In this document: positions 1 through 8,400 of the stretch, piece after piece | Numbering within the stretch: position 1 is the stretch's first letter | Layout: every line of letters starts with the position of its first letter | DNA from: Dyadobacter sediminis | GTDB taxonomy: Bacteria; Bacteroidota; Bacteroidia; Cytophagales; Spirosomataceae | Reading direction: 5' to 3' | DNA: 34,689 nt | NCBI RefSeq assembly: GCF_005860765.1 | Contig: NZ_VCEI01000002.1 | Coordinates: forward strand, 1-34,689 | Translations under genes and position numbers: made by a program | Notes under the pieces: model-generated | The model's database searches: none | What the model saw: only the letters and a program-made list of their open reading frames with translations | What the model was told of the DNA's origin: nothing

Positions 1-61
1 GAGATTCCTGTACGATCGAGTACCGGTCTTCTGCACTGAATGTTCGGCGTTGTTTACTCAT
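1..61 (-). CDS. IS3-family transposase OrfA, N-terminal fragment cut by window edge
   Basis: The reverse strand reads ATG at 61 and then an open frame to the window edge, beginning MSKQRRTFSAEDRY. A basic start followed by an FSAEDRY-like segment is typical of the helix-turn-helix OrfA protein of IS3-family elements. Only 20 residues are visible, so the assignment rests on this short match and on the matching orfB end at the other edge of the window. It differs clearly from OrfA of the internal IS at 31655-31951. Confidence 0.6.
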   Translation of the reverse strand, partial: MSKQRRTFSAEDRYSIVQES

Positions 62-127
62 GATTCCTAAATTAAATGGACTAAACTGTTTTTACAATTT
101 TGTCCAACCATTTAGGGGGCTAAGACA
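1..127 (-). mobile_element. Partial IS3-family element, orfA-side end
   Basis: The orfA start is followed outward by about 66 non-coding bases. Read inward on the minus strand, these begin TGTCTTAGCCCCCTAAATGG at 127. This resembles TGTTAGACCACTAATTTAGG at the right edge (34579), as expected for the two imperfect inverted ends of one IS type with TG termini. The outer boundary at 127 is inferred from this comparison only. Confidence 0.45.
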
Positions 128-274
128 AACCATGTCAATGGTACCGACTATACAAATGGTACGGACCGCATGATTTCACTGGAGACCCTGTTCAGGGCAG
201 AAAGATTGTAAACACCTGCTCAATCCGTTTTTTTAATATTCTCTTGGACATATACTGTGACACGTGCGTAATCA

Positions 275-508
275 GTGACACTGGAAGACGAATTTGAAGC
301 AATGAAACGGTTTAAGGATGAAGGCAGGTTTTCACTTCGGGTAGCATCCAGGCTTCCGCCCCATATAATCTCCGCCTTGAGGAGACAGCTGCAAGACAAC
401 ATGGTCATTTGTGTCTGGACATTAAACCGGCAGTATCCTATGGAATGTGAATTGACTGAAAAAGGGATGCGGTTTCGGGATTACTGGATGCAAAACGAGT
501 GGAATTAG
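275..508 (+). CDS. Small protein of the EFEAMK...EW family, copy A
   Basis: This 77-residue protein has no function I recognise. It is one of three paralogues in the window (others at 24461-24688 and 27021-27248). All share EFEAMK near the N-terminus, a Trp in the middle, the pattern LTxKGxxxRxY and a C-terminal EW. The GTG start at 275 is preferred over the ATG at 302 because it places EFEAMK at the same distance from the start as in the other copies. The LTxKG segment resembles the wing end of some winged-helix domains, but that is a guess. Copy A is the most divergent of the three. Confidence 0.65.
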   Translation: MTLEDEFEAMKRFKDEGRFSLRVASRLPPHIISALRRQLQDNMVICVWTLNRQYPMECELTEKGMRFRDYWMQNEWN

Positions 509-890
509 GATGGAGGATAGCATTTTTGGTAAAAACGCTTGCGGACAAACCAAGTTGTTTAATATCCAACTTATCATAATGGTAAAGCGTTGTGATCTTG
601 AATTTGATCATTGGGGTTAAACCACATTTCACCAGTTATATAAGAAGGCTTTAGTTGAATGGTAAAAAGTATCGGGATATATGACATCACTGCGTTCAAT
701 AAGAATCTCACTGGGATCGGGCTGCCTATACAATCCAGATACCTATCTTAAATGGACCAAAGTGCCCCGCAGAGCTGATATTAAGATCAGATCATGTGGA
801 TACAACTTAAACTTTGCAATTTGTTTTTGATTGGAAACAAAATGTTTTAAATATGCAGGCATTTGGTTTGATGCTGCCGGGAGTACTTTT
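509..890. other. Intergenic stretch upstream of ldhA
   Basis: About 380 bases without a convincing gene. The only open frames are short and lack recognisable sequence. The stretch is AT-rich towards the ldhA start and may hold its promoter, but no clean TTG-N19-TAnnTTTG pair was found. Confidence 0.5.
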
Positions 891-1889
891 ATGAAAATAC
901 TATTCTTTTCTGCAAAGCCTTATGAAAGGCCCTTTTTTGATAAGTACAACGAGCCTTACGGCTTTGAGCTGGTATATTTTGAAACACATCTTGGCCCTCA
1001 TATTGTCAATGCGGTTGAGGATGCAATTGCCGTCTGTGTGTTTGTCAATGACAAGGTAAATGCAGCGGTAATTTCCGTACTGGCTGAAAAAGGGGTTAAG
1101 ATCATTGCACTGCGCTGTGCCGGCTACAACAATGTAGATCTGGATGCAGCAAAAGCCCAGGGTATCCACGTATGCAGGGTTCCGGAATATTCTCCTGAGG
1201 CTGTCGCCGAGCATACCACAGCCATGTTACTGACTTTAATCCGTAAAACACATAAAGCTTATAACCGTGTACGGGAGCAAAACTTTGCATTAAACGGCAT
1301 GCTTGGTTTTAATCTTTATGGTAAAACCGTCGGCATCATCGGTACGGGCAAAATTGGGAAAGCATTTTGCAGGATTATGCTTGGCTTTGGCTGTAACGTG
1401 ATTGCTTATGATCTGTTACCCGATCTGCAAATGCAGGCACTGGGGATTCAGTACATGTCTTTCGAAGAGGTATTAAAGAAAGCGGACATTGTATCGCTGC
1501 ACTGTCCGCTAACCCAGGAAAACCATTACATGATCAATAAGGCAGCTTTGGCAATGATGAAAAAAGGAGTTGCTGTGATCAATACAAGCCGTGGCGGACT
1601 GATCAATACCGTCGATGTTATCCAGGCATTGAAAAGCAAGCAGGTAGCCTATCTGGGCATTGATGTTTACGAACAGGAAGAGCAGCTGTTTTTCAAAGAC
1701 CTTTCTGGCAGTATCATTGAAGATGACACTATTCAGCGGCTGATGAGTTTTCCAAATGTTTTGGTCACCGCACACCAGGCTTACTTTACAGAAGAAGCCC
1801 TTTCGCAGATAGCACAAGTAACCTTGGGCAGCATTGGGCAACTTGCCAATGAAAACCAGTGTGCTGACGCATCTGTTATGCTGGTATGA
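891..1889 (+). CDS. ldhA: D-lactate dehydrogenase (2-hydroxyacid dehydrogenase)
   Basis: This 332-residue cytosolic NAD-dependent dehydrogenase interconverts pyruvate and D-lactate in fermentation. It has the D-isomer-specific 2-hydroxyacid dehydrogenase layout: a split catalytic domain around a Rossmann domain with GIIGTGKIGKAF. The catalytic set is visible as Arg in NTSRGG, Glu in DVYEQEE and His in TAHQAYFTEEAL. Residues such as CAGYNNVDL and PEYSPEAVAEHT are typical of the LdhA subgroup. The frame is open from 831, but ATG 891 gives the usual family start MKILFFSAKPYER. The gene ends 132 bases before the left end of the Tn3-family transposon and is intact, so the insertion struck only its downstream region. 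Confidence 0.9.
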   Translation: MKILFFSAKPYERPFFDKYNEPYGFELVYFETHLGPHIVNAVEDAIAVCVFVNDKVNAAVISVLAEKGVKIIALRCAGYNNVDLDAAKAQGIHVCRVPEYSPEAVAEHTTAMLLTLIRKTHKAYNRVREQNFALNGMLGFNLYGKTVGIIGTGKIGKAFCRIMLGFGCNVIAYDLLPDLQMQALGIQYMSFEEVLKKADIVSLHCPLTQENHYMINKAALAMMKKGVAVINTSRGGLINTVDVIQALKSKQVAYLGIDVYEQEEQLFFKDLSGSIIEDDTIQRLMSFPNVLVTAHQAYFTEEALSQIAQVTLGSIGQLANENQCADASVMLV

Positions 1890-2015
1890 GAAGATAGAAA
1901 GCTGCAAAATTTTCTTTGTTTCATTCCGGTTTTCGTGCTGGAAACCAGTAGGCATACCTGTAATGAAAGCAGCATGAAGATAGTATACCAAGGCTTGACA
2001 GCTACCCCGTTTTTT

Positions 2016-2021
2016 AGTGTA
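2016..2021. repeat. Left target-site duplication of the Tn3-family transposon
   Basis: AGTGTA directly abuts the first G of the left terminal repeat. The same six bases directly follow the right terminal repeat at 24300-24305. Tn3-family elements normally duplicate 5 bp, so one base may be chance or the element may use 6. Confidence 0.9.
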
Positions 2022-2067
2022 GGGGTAAACTAAAGAAAGGGAGAAAAACCGTCACGACTTCCGCGTA
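2022..2067 (+). repeat. Left terminal inverted repeat of Tn3-family transposon
   Basis: A 46-base repeat beginning GGGGTAAACTAAAGAAAGGG. It matches the reverse complement of 24254-24299 at 43 of 46 positions, with mismatches at repeat positions 23, 40 and 44. This is longer than the classical 38-bp Tn3 repeat. Confidence 0.95.
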
Positions 2068-2079
2068 CGGTTTTTCTCC
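2040..2079 (-). terminator. Perfect 13-bp hairpin overlapping the left transposon end
   Basis: GGAGAAAAACCGT (2040-2052) and ACGGTTTTTCTCC (2067-2079) are perfect reverse complements separated by 14 bases. Half of the stem is part of the terminal repeat; the other half is just inside it. The right end lacks the inner half. It lies about 107 bases beyond the last gene of the leftward copper block, so it could end that transcript or block outside transcription entering the element. It lacks a clean U-tract, so the terminator label is tentative. Confidence 0.45.
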
Positions 2080-2185
2080 TGGTATAGTACGGTACGTTCA
2101 ATTGTCAGCCAACACACAACCCAAAATATTTGACAAATGAATTCAATTTGGTTGTCGCAAATCCTACATCAACGAAATTGCAAGA

Positions 2186-2644
2186 TCATTTCATTTTCAT
2201 ATCCTTATGCTCGTTTTTCATTTGAAGGCAATGTAGCGCGCAGGCACCGTACTGCTTGTAGTTTTCATGAACCGAAAGGACTGTGTTGCCATTTTTGTCT
2301 TTGACTTCACAAGTTCCATTCATAGGATTAGATACCGTTAAGCTATCAGCGGCCCCGCTTTGGACATAGTAAAGGTATGTGCCATTTTTTGCGGCTTTAC
2401 CCATGGACTTACCGGTGGCGGCATCAACGGCATTTCCCTGATCATCGATGTGGGCAATTTTCACTCCGGCAGCATCTTTGATAGTTCCATCACTGGTAAC
2501 CCAGCCAATATGCTTTCCTTTCGCATCAGTAACCTTACCCTGGGCATCAATAGCAGGTATTGGCTGTTTGTAGTTTTGGGAATATACATTTCCAACCGCA
2601 AATACAAGAAATGCTATGAGGAAGATAAATTGGTGCTTTTTCAT
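2186..2644 (-). CDS. Small exported repeat protein (possible 5-fold beta-flower type)
   Basis: A 152-residue protein with a clear signal peptide (MKKHQFIFLIAFLVFAVGNVYSQ). The mature part has short repeats of the type DAQGKVTDAKGKHIGWV, DGTIKDAAGVKIAHID and DQGNAVDAATGKSMG. These suggest a small closed beta structure like the Bacteroidota proteins called 5-fold beta-flower. The C-terminus has CEVKDKNG, two further Cys (CALHC) and a Lys/His/Met-rich tail that could bind metal. It is the last gene of the leftward copper block, separated from the preceding gene by a strong terminator, so it may have its own promoter. Its function is unknown; periplasmic copper handling is an inference from position. 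Confidence 0.75.
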   Translation of the reverse strand: MKKHQFIFLIAFLVFAVGNVYSQNYKQPIPAIDAQGKVTDAKGKHIGWVTSDGTIKDAAGVKIAHIDDQGNAVDAATGKSMGKAAKNGTYLYYVQSGAADSLTVSNPMNGTCEVKDKNGNTVLSVHENYKQYGACALHCLQMKNEHKDMKMK

Positions 2645-2768
2645 TTGACTACCGGTTTTTATAATTTATCAAATTTACCTTCAATAGCGCTGAGCAAACA
2701 TGATAAGGGTCACATATCCAGGTGCTTGTAATCAGGTAAACCGGGTTTGTTTTAGGTGGCCATTGAAA

Positions 2769-2793
2769 AAGGGTAACCAAAATGATTACCCTT
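2769..2793 (-). terminator. Rho-independent terminator after the four-helix copper protein gene
   Basis: On the minus strand AAGGGTAA and TTACCCTT form a perfect 8-bp stem with a 9-base loop, directly followed by a T run. It lies 27 bases after the stop codon of the gene at 2820-3164 and is oriented to end leftward transcription. Confidence 0.8.
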
Positions 2794-2819
2794 CGATTGT
2801 GTTAACCCAGGATGGTCTA

Positions 2820-3164
2820 TTAAACTGGGGTTGCCATTTCTTCACATATTTTGGCGCAATGACGGCAAGCTTCTGCACACTGGCGGCAGTGATCCATACC
2901 CATTTCCGCATGTTTTTCACATTCATCTGCACACGCATTACAAGCGTCCGCACAAACACGGCATAGGTGCGCACTGAAACTGCTTCCAAGGCTCATCACT
3001 TCGGCGGCACTTCGACAGATAGCGGCGCATTCTAAATCAAGCTGAATACACTTTGCCATATGTCCTACGTGCTCTTCTTTCAAACACTCAGTTGCACAGT
3101 GACTGCAAGCGATTGCGCACGCCACGCAAGCATCAATACACTCTTTAAATTGTTGATGTGCCAT
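2820..3164 (-). CDS. Cys-rich four-helix-bundle copper-binding protein (Csp-like)
   Basis: A 114-residue protein with 19 cysteines spaced as CxxxC and CxxC along helices (for example CIDACVACAIACSHC and CADACNACADEC), plus several His and Met. This is the pattern of the Csp copper-storage proteins, in which Cys residues lining the core of a four-helix bundle hold many Cu(I) ions. There is no signal peptide, so it resembles the cytosolic Csp3 type, which buffers or stores copper inside the cell. It follows the DUF305 gene by 27 bases and ends at a strong terminator, fitting the last gene of the main copper transcript. The family assignment is firm; storage capacity is inferred. Confidence 0.9.
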   Translation of the reverse strand: MAHQQFKECIDACVACAIACSHCATECLKEEHVGHMAKCIQLDLECAAICRSAAEVMSLGSSFSAHLCRVCADACNACADECEKHAEMGMDHCRQCAEACRHCAKICEEMATPV

Positions 3165-3191
3165 AAGAATTAAGGTTAGATTGGTGGTTAA

Positions 3192-3815
3192 TTAATTATT
3201 TCTGTTAGCCAGTAGCCAAGTCTGGAAATCGGCTATTTCTTTGTTTTGCTCCTGGATGATCATGGAAGACATTTCTTTCAAGCCAGCATCTTTACCCATT
3301 AATAAGTGCATCTGTGCCATTTCAGTAGCACTCTGGTGATGCTCGATCATTAAGGTGGCAAAGTCCTGGTCTATATTTCCATTGATGATTTGAAGATCAG
3401 ATTGCTTGCCCATCCGGTCCATCCCTTCCATCATTTTCATATGAAAGTCCATGTTCATGGTAGTGGGCTTGGCGCTTGCAAGGAAAGAATCAAATTCTGC
3501 TATTTCTTTCTGCTGGGCATCGATGATCGCCTGGGCTTTGGCCTTCATTTCACTATTAGTTCCGGACTTCAATTCCAGCTCTGCCATGTCGATAGCACCC
3601 ATGTGGTGCATTCTCATCATACTTGCATAATCGATATCTGGATCCTGTGTCACTTTCATGGTATGCATTTCATCCATCATCTGATGCATAAGTGTCATCA
3701 TTTGATTTTCGTCATGGGCTTGAATGGAAATTTGATTGTTGTCGTCGTCATCCGAGCAGGCGGTTGAAAAGGCTATCAATGCAGCGAGTCCTAAAATCTT
3801 GAATGTTGGTTTCAT
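3192..3815 (-). CDS. DUF305 lipoprotein with two domain copies
   Basis: This 207-residue protein starts with a lipoprotein signal (MKPTFKILGLAALIAFSTAC; Cys20 is the likely lipidation site), followed by an Asp/Asn stretch. Two tandem DUF305 units are visible, one around MMRMHHMGAIDMAELEL and one around LMIEHHQSATEMAQMHLL. Each has the conserved HH and a Met-rich helix. DUF305 proteins adopt a ferritin-like helical fold and are frequent next to copper genes; His and Met clusters suggest copper binding in the periplasm or on the membrane surface. It lies between the copper ATPase and the Csp-like gene on the same strand. Confidence 0.88.
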   Translation of the reverse strand: MKPTFKILGLAALIAFSTACSDDDDNNQISIQAHDENQMMTLMHQMMDEMHTMKVTQDPDIDYASMMRMHHMGAIDMAELELKSGTNSEMKAKAQAIIDAQQKEIAEFDSFLASAKPTTMNMDFHMKMMEGMDRMGKQSDLQIINGNIDQDFATLMIEHHQSATEMAQMHLLMGKDAGLKEMSSMIIQEQNKEIADFQTWLLANRNN

Positions 3816-3901
3816 GTGGTTGTTGTTTGAATAAGTGGTTTATTGTGTTCAAATTCAGTGGGATGCATTTAAAATATTTATGCCATTATGGTATAATTTC
3901 C

Positions 3902-5968
3902 TTAATTGACTTTAAGCAGTTTTGCATTAATGGCAACCACAATCGTGGATGCGCTCATAAGGACTGCCCCCATTGCTGGGCTTAGCATGAAGGAAGGGTA
4001 CAAAACACCTGCGGCCAGCGGTATAGCTATTACATTGTAGCCAATTGCCCAAGCAAGGTTCTGCACCATTTTTCTGTAAGTAGCCCTGCCAAATGTGATC
4101 ATTTGCACTACGTCCATCGGGTCACTATTTACCAGGATAATATCGGCCGTTTCAGCTGCTACATCAGTTCCCGAGCCTACGGCAATACCTACATCTGCTT
4201 GTGCAAGCGCGGGCGCATCATTGACCCCGTCGCCTGTCATTGCTACAATCTCTCCCTTATTTTGAAACTCCTTGACCTTATCCTGCTTTTGGTGTGGCAG
4301 CACACCCGCCAGGTAACCATCCATGTCCAGCTTTTTGCAGACCGCTTCTGCAATCTTGGCATTGTCCCCGGTCAAAAGGAACGATTTGATGTTCATTTTT
4401 TTCAGTTCAGCGATTGCCTGGGCTGCATTCTCCCGGATGGTATCGGCAAAAGTGATCAAGCCAACCAGCTTGCCATCGACCAGGATAAAGTTTACCGTGT
4501 CAGTGGCCTGGTCAACCTGGTCGGGAATGGAGGGAACCGGTTTATTTTCCTGGGTGAAATAATTAGGACCGGCAGCTACTATTTTCTTGCCATCCACAGT
4601 ACCTGTTACCCCAATGCCTTGCATATAATTGAAATCGGTGGACTTGTAAAGCTGCAATCCTTTTTCTTTCAATTTCCTGATTACGCCGTGGGCGATATGG
4701 TGCTCGGAGTTTTGTTGTACAGCCGCTGCATACTGTAAAATCTGGTCTGGTGAGAGCTGCTCGTCAATGGGTATTATCTGTTGGACTTCATGGGAGCCTT
4801 TGGTAAGTGTGCCGGTTTTATCGAAAATGATTGTAGTCAATTTTCGCGCATTCTCAAAGGCAGTGCGGTTGCGGATCAACAGCCCATGCGTTGCAGAAAT
4901 GGTTGTCGAAATGGCAATAACCAAAGGGATAGCGACCCCCAAGGCGTGCGGACAAGATGTTACCATAACAGTAACCATTCTTTCTAAGGCAAATGCCAGG
5001 CTTTGACCACCAGTGTACCAGATGATGAAAGTCGCAACCCCAACTGTAATGGAAACAATGGTTAGCCATCCGGCTACCTTATCTGCCAGGTTTTGGGTAC
5101 TGGATTTAGCATCCTGGGCAGTCTTGACCATGTTGATGACCTTTTGCAGGTAGCTGTCATTGCCCGCCCCGGTAACCTTGACTTTGAGGACACCATCACC
5201 GTTGATAGCACCGGCAATAACCTTATCGTCTTTCTGCTTTTGAACTGGCACACTTTCGCCAGTGAGCATGCTTTCGTTCACATAAGAACGTCCATCTGTG
5301 ACCAATCCGTCGGCAGGCACCTTTTCACCTGGCTTGACAAGTAACAAATTCCCTGTGCGAAGTTCTTTTAAAGGTATATCGGTTACCTGATTGTCCTTTT
5401 CTACATGAACCACTGATGGAAGTAAAGCAACCAGGGATTCCAGGGCTTTTGAGGCGGCCATCTGCGATTTCATTTCCAGCCAATGCCCAATGAGCATAAT
5501 ATCAATCAGGGTAGCAAGCTCCCAAAAAAAGTCCATCCCTTCCAGCCCAAAAACCACGGCCACGCTATACACATACGCAGTAGTAATCGCAACCGCCACC
5601 AGGGTCATCATACCCAAAGTTTTGCTTTTTAGCTCCCGGACAAGGCCCGTCAGAAACGGCCAGCCTCCATAGAAGTATATGATCGTGCTTAGTGCCAAAA
5701 GCATATATTGATCACCTGGGAAGGTCCAGTTAAAACCAATCCATTGCTGGATCATATGGGATAGCAAAAGGATTGGCAAAGTAATGACCATGCAAATCCA
5801 GAAGCGCTTTAAAAAATCCTCGGTATGGTGGCCTGCGTGTTTGTCATGGCTACTGTCTTCATCGGTGTGCCCGCCGTGACCATGATGCTCATGTTCAACT
5901 CCTTTCATTCCGTTCACGGCTTCGGGTTGCTTTTCCGGATGATGCCCGTGGTGGTGGTGATTTTCCAT
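3902..5968 (-). CDS. copB: Copper-exporting P1B-type ATPase, CPH (CopB) type
   Basis: A 688-residue inner-membrane pump. It carries a His-rich N-terminus (MENHHHHGHHPEK and further His clusters to about residue 48) in place of a Cys-based HMA domain. The membrane metal motif is CPH at residues 339-341, the mark of the CopB/P1B-3 group, rather than CPC. The phosphorylated Asp383 lies in FDKTGTLTKGS. LTGESVPV (actuator) and TGDGVNDAPALAQADVG (hinge) are intact. Known members export copper ions from the cytoplasm. It starts 41 bases after the multicopper oxidase stop codon, so the two are very probably cotranscribed. No frameshift or missing catalytic residue was seen. Confidence 0.94.
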   Translation of the reverse strand: MENHHHHGHHPEKQPEAVNGMKGVEHEHHGHGGHTDEDSSHDKHAGHHTEDFLKRFWICMVITLPILLLSHMIQQWIGFNWTFPGDQYMLLALSTIIYFYGGWPFLTGLVRELKSKTLGMMTLVAVAITTAYVYSVAVVFGLEGMDFFWELATLIDIMLIGHWLEMKSQMAASKALESLVALLPSVVHVEKDNQVTDIPLKELRTGNLLLVKPGEKVPADGLVTDGRSYVNESMLTGESVPVQKQKDDKVIAGAINGDGVLKVKVTGAGNDSYLQKVINMVKTAQDAKSSTQNLADKVAGWLTIVSITVGVATFIIWYTGGQSLAFALERMVTVMVTSCPHALGVAIPLVIAISTTISATHGLLIRNRTAFENARKLTTIIFDKTGTLTKGSHEVQQIIPIDEQLSPDQILQYAAAVQQNSEHHIAHGVIRKLKEKGLQLYKSTDFNYMQGIGVTGTVDGKKIVAAGPNYFTQENKPVPSIPDQVDQATDTVNFILVDGKLVGLITFADTIRENAAQAIAELKKMNIKSFLLTGDNAKIAEAVCKKLDMDGYLAGVLPHQKQDKVKEFQNKGEIVAMTGDGVNDAPALAQADVGIAVGSGTDVAAETADIILVNSDPMDVVQMITFGRATYRKMVQNLAWAIGYNVIAIPLAAGVLYPSFMLSPAMGAVLMSASTIVVAINAKLLKVN

Positions 5969-6009
5969 TTGTCACTGTTTATGTGGTGCTGTAAGCTGAT
6001 ATCTATTGG

Positions 6010-8304
6010 CTAGTAATTCAAGGTCAGCCCGACACCAAAACCCATGTCGCTGTCATAATGGGCTGTGGCACCTACATACCTGGTAAAGATATACCGAAGG
6101 GCGGCCATGTACTCCTTGTCCGTATTGACCATCAGGTTCATCCGCAGACGTTTGGAAACTGGTATATCCATCCGTTCCAATTGAAAACGCAGGTTGCCAT
6201 CCGTGAATATTTCAGCTTGCGCCGTAACCAGCATGGGCAACATGTAGTTTACTCCCGCGCTAAACACGGATCTTTGATCCTTGGTGTTTCGCTGGCCAAA
6301 CAGATTGGTTTCTACTTCATCCATCCCCATTTTTCGGTACCGCCAGTCAAAGCCAATAAATGGCATCAGCCACTGCATTTTCCCAATGTAACGCCCTAGG
6401 TGTGTTTCAACTTCATAACCGTGATGGTCATTATAACCTAGCCTCCATTCCGATCCGATACTCCACCGGGTGTTTTGCAGCATCGCTTCACCATCGTTGC
6501 CGTTGGTGGCAATATCGTTCTCGGCCATGAAATGAAACTCCCGGTCATCGGCAAATAGTTTGCGTTGTGCTAACCGGGGGTTAGGGATCTCAGGGTTAGC
6601 CGGGGAATTCTCATAGGAGAAGACCGCACCCATGCCGCTCATCATATGGTAAAGGATATGGCAATGAAAAAACCAGTCACCACTTTCCGTTGCAGCAAAT
6701 TCAAGCGTATCAGTTTCCATCGGCATGATGTCAATGATGTTTTTCATGGGCGCATTCACTCCCTTTCCATTGAGTACCCGGAAATCGTGGCCATGAAGGT
6801 GCATGGGGTGCCGCATCATGGAATTATTGTAAATGACCATACGAACGTTTTCCCCTTTTTTGATCAGGATTTTGTCACGCTCTGAAACCACTTTGTTATC
6901 CATGCTCCATACGTACTGGTTCATGTTGCCAGTCAATACAAAACGGAGCTCTTTTACCGGTGCATCCTTAGGTAAAGATGTGTTTTCAGGCGACTGAAGC
7001 ATGGCATAATTTAACGTCGTAATCGAGGACAAGGCATTACTGTTGTACATGTTATGACCAGCATGTTCATCCACTTTTTTGGGATCATCCATTTTCATGT
7101 TCCCCATATCCATTGCTTTGCCTGTATCCTTCTTTTTGCTTTTTAAAGCGCCGGTAATTTCCGGGTACATGACCACATTCATATCCATCTGGTTCAGGCT
7201 CATGTTCATGCCCATATCGTCCAGGTCACCATTCATTTTCATCATGCCATTCATCATCTTCATCCCCTCAAAGTATTTGAGGCGCGGTAACGGTGATGCC
7301 AGTTGTTTCACCCCTTCACCCAGGAACAGGGACGTAGATTTGGTCCGGTCTTCCGATGTAGCCAGAAACTCATATGCAGTAGGGGCAGATCCGGGCGTAA
7401 CGGCTGGAATGGTAACAATTATATCATACGTTTCTGAAACTGCTATGATCAGCCTGTCCACATCTACCGGCTCTACATCGTTTCCGTCGTTAGCGACAAC
7501 AGTCATTTTGCCGCCTGCATAAGTAAGCCAGAAATAGGTTGAAGCCCCGCCATTTGAAATCCTTAGACGGACTTTATCACCTGGTTTAAACTGGGACAGT
7601 TGGCTTTCATTTTTTCCATTAATAAGGAAGCGGTCATAATACACGTCGCTGACATCCATCGCTGTCATCCGCTTCCATTCGTTTCCAACCTTTGTCTTGA
7701 AATATCCTTGACTAATAGCTTCCGAATAGCTTTGGGTTGCACCCTTCTTTATAGCAAACCAATCACTTGCGTTGTGAAGCATCCTGTGGACGTTTTTAGG
7801 CTTCATATCCGTCCACTCACTCAATATGATTGGAACAGTAGGAATGGTTGGTTCTTTTTTCTTGTTCAGGATCATCGATCCATACATGCCTATCTGCTCT
7901 TGCAACTCAGTATGGCTATGGTACCAGTGCGTGCCGTGCTGAATAATTGCAAACCTGTATAAGTGTGTTGTATGAGGCTTAATGGGCATCTGTGTCAGAT
8001 TAGGTACCCCGTCATACTTATTGGGTAAGAACAGTCCATGCCAGTGCAGGGATGTCTCTTCGTCGAGCTCATTGTGTACGTATATTTCGGCAGTGTCCCC
8101 CTCCGTAAACGTTAATGTAGGCATCGGAATTTGTCCGTTTACTGCAATGGCACGCTTAGGCGTCCCAGTAAAATTTACAGTTGTGTCTTTAACGTATAGA
8201 TCATACCGTACTATTTTTTGGCCGTAAACCTGCTCAGAAATAATGATGAGCATAGCGGCCGCAGCAAGAAATCTATATATAGGGATTTTAAGAAAATCCA
8301 TCAT
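6010..8304 (-). CDS. copA: Multicopper oxidase fused to CopB-like outer-membrane barrel
   Basis: A 764-residue exported protein with an N-terminal signal (about residues 1-29, ending VYGQ). Residues ~30-570 are a CopA-type multicopper oxidase with all copper-ligand motifs: HWHG at 87-90, HWYHSH at 126-131, HPMHLHGH from 499 and HCHILYH around Cys548. A Met-rich segment (about 345-400, such as MKMMNGMMKMNG) probably binds or delivers Cu(I). Residues ~600-764 match a CopB-like barrel: alternating strands such as RWSIGSEWRLGYNDHHGYEVETH, ending in an aromatic Tyr. The oxidase converts Cu(I) to less toxic Cu(II); the C-terminal part could anchor it to the outer membrane. Elsewhere CopA and CopB are usually separate proteins. 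Confidence 0.9.
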   Translation of the reverse strand: MMDFLKIPIYRFLAAAAMLIIISEQVYGQKIVRYDLYVKDTTVNFTGTPKRAIAVNGQIPMPTLTFTEGDTAEIYVHNELDEETSLHWHGLFLPNKYDGVPNLTQMPIKPHTTHLYRFAIIQHGTHWYHSHTELQEQIGMYGSMILNKKKEPTIPTVPIILSEWTDMKPKNVHRMLHNASDWFAIKKGATQSYSEAISQGYFKTKVGNEWKRMTAMDVSDVYYDRFLINGKNESQLSQFKPGDKVRLRISNGGASTYFWLTYAGGKMTVVANDGNDVEPVDVDRLIIAVSETYDIIVTIPAVTPGSAPTAYEFLATSEDRTKSTSLFLGEGVKQLASPLPRLKYFEGMKMMNGMMKMNGDLDDMGMNMSLNQMDMNVVMYPEITGALKSKKKDTGKAMDMGNMKMDDPKKVDEHAGHNMYNSNALSSITTLNYAMLQSPENTSLPKDAPVKELRFVLTGNMNQYVWSMDNKVVSERDKILIKKGENVRMVIYNNSMMRHPMHLHGHDFRVLNGKGVNAPMKNIIDIMPMETDTLEFAATESGDWFFHCHILYHMMSGMGAVFSYENSPANPEIPNPRLAQRKLFADDREFHFMAENDIATNGNDGEAMLQNTRWSIGSEWRLGYNDHHGYEVETHLGRYIGKMQWLMPFIGFDWRYRKMGMDEVETNLFGQRNTKDQRSVFSAGVNYMLPMLVTAQAEIFTDGNLRFQLERMDIPVSKRLRMNLMVNTDKEYMAALRYIFTRYVGATAHYDSDMGFGVGLTLNY

Positions 8305-8330
8305 GTGCTGTTATTTAAATAAGAAGAGAA

Positions 8331-8396
8331 GACTGTCCTGATGACCATAAGTCATACTTACTAGCAGGTAATGTTTACGTTGCCATCAGGACAGTC
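8331..8396 (-). promoter_or_regulatory. Long-loop 13-bp inverted repeat in the leader of the oxidase gene
   Basis: GACTGTCCTGATG (8331-8343) and CATCAGGACAGTC (8384-8396) are perfect reverse complements with a 40-base spacer. They sit between the stop of the HMA/DUF3347 gene (8401) and the start of the oxidase gene (8304), nearly filling the gap. No T run follows, so it is not a standard terminator. It could be a transcript-stability hairpin, an attenuation element or a protein-binding site. Confidence 0.6.
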
Positions 8397-8400
8397 GTTA

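Noticed and set aside
6010..8304. Plus-strand frames opposite the oxidase and ATPase genes, some over 100 codons
   Set aside because: They run antisense to well-supported genes and are His-rich only because of the Met/His codons on the other strand.
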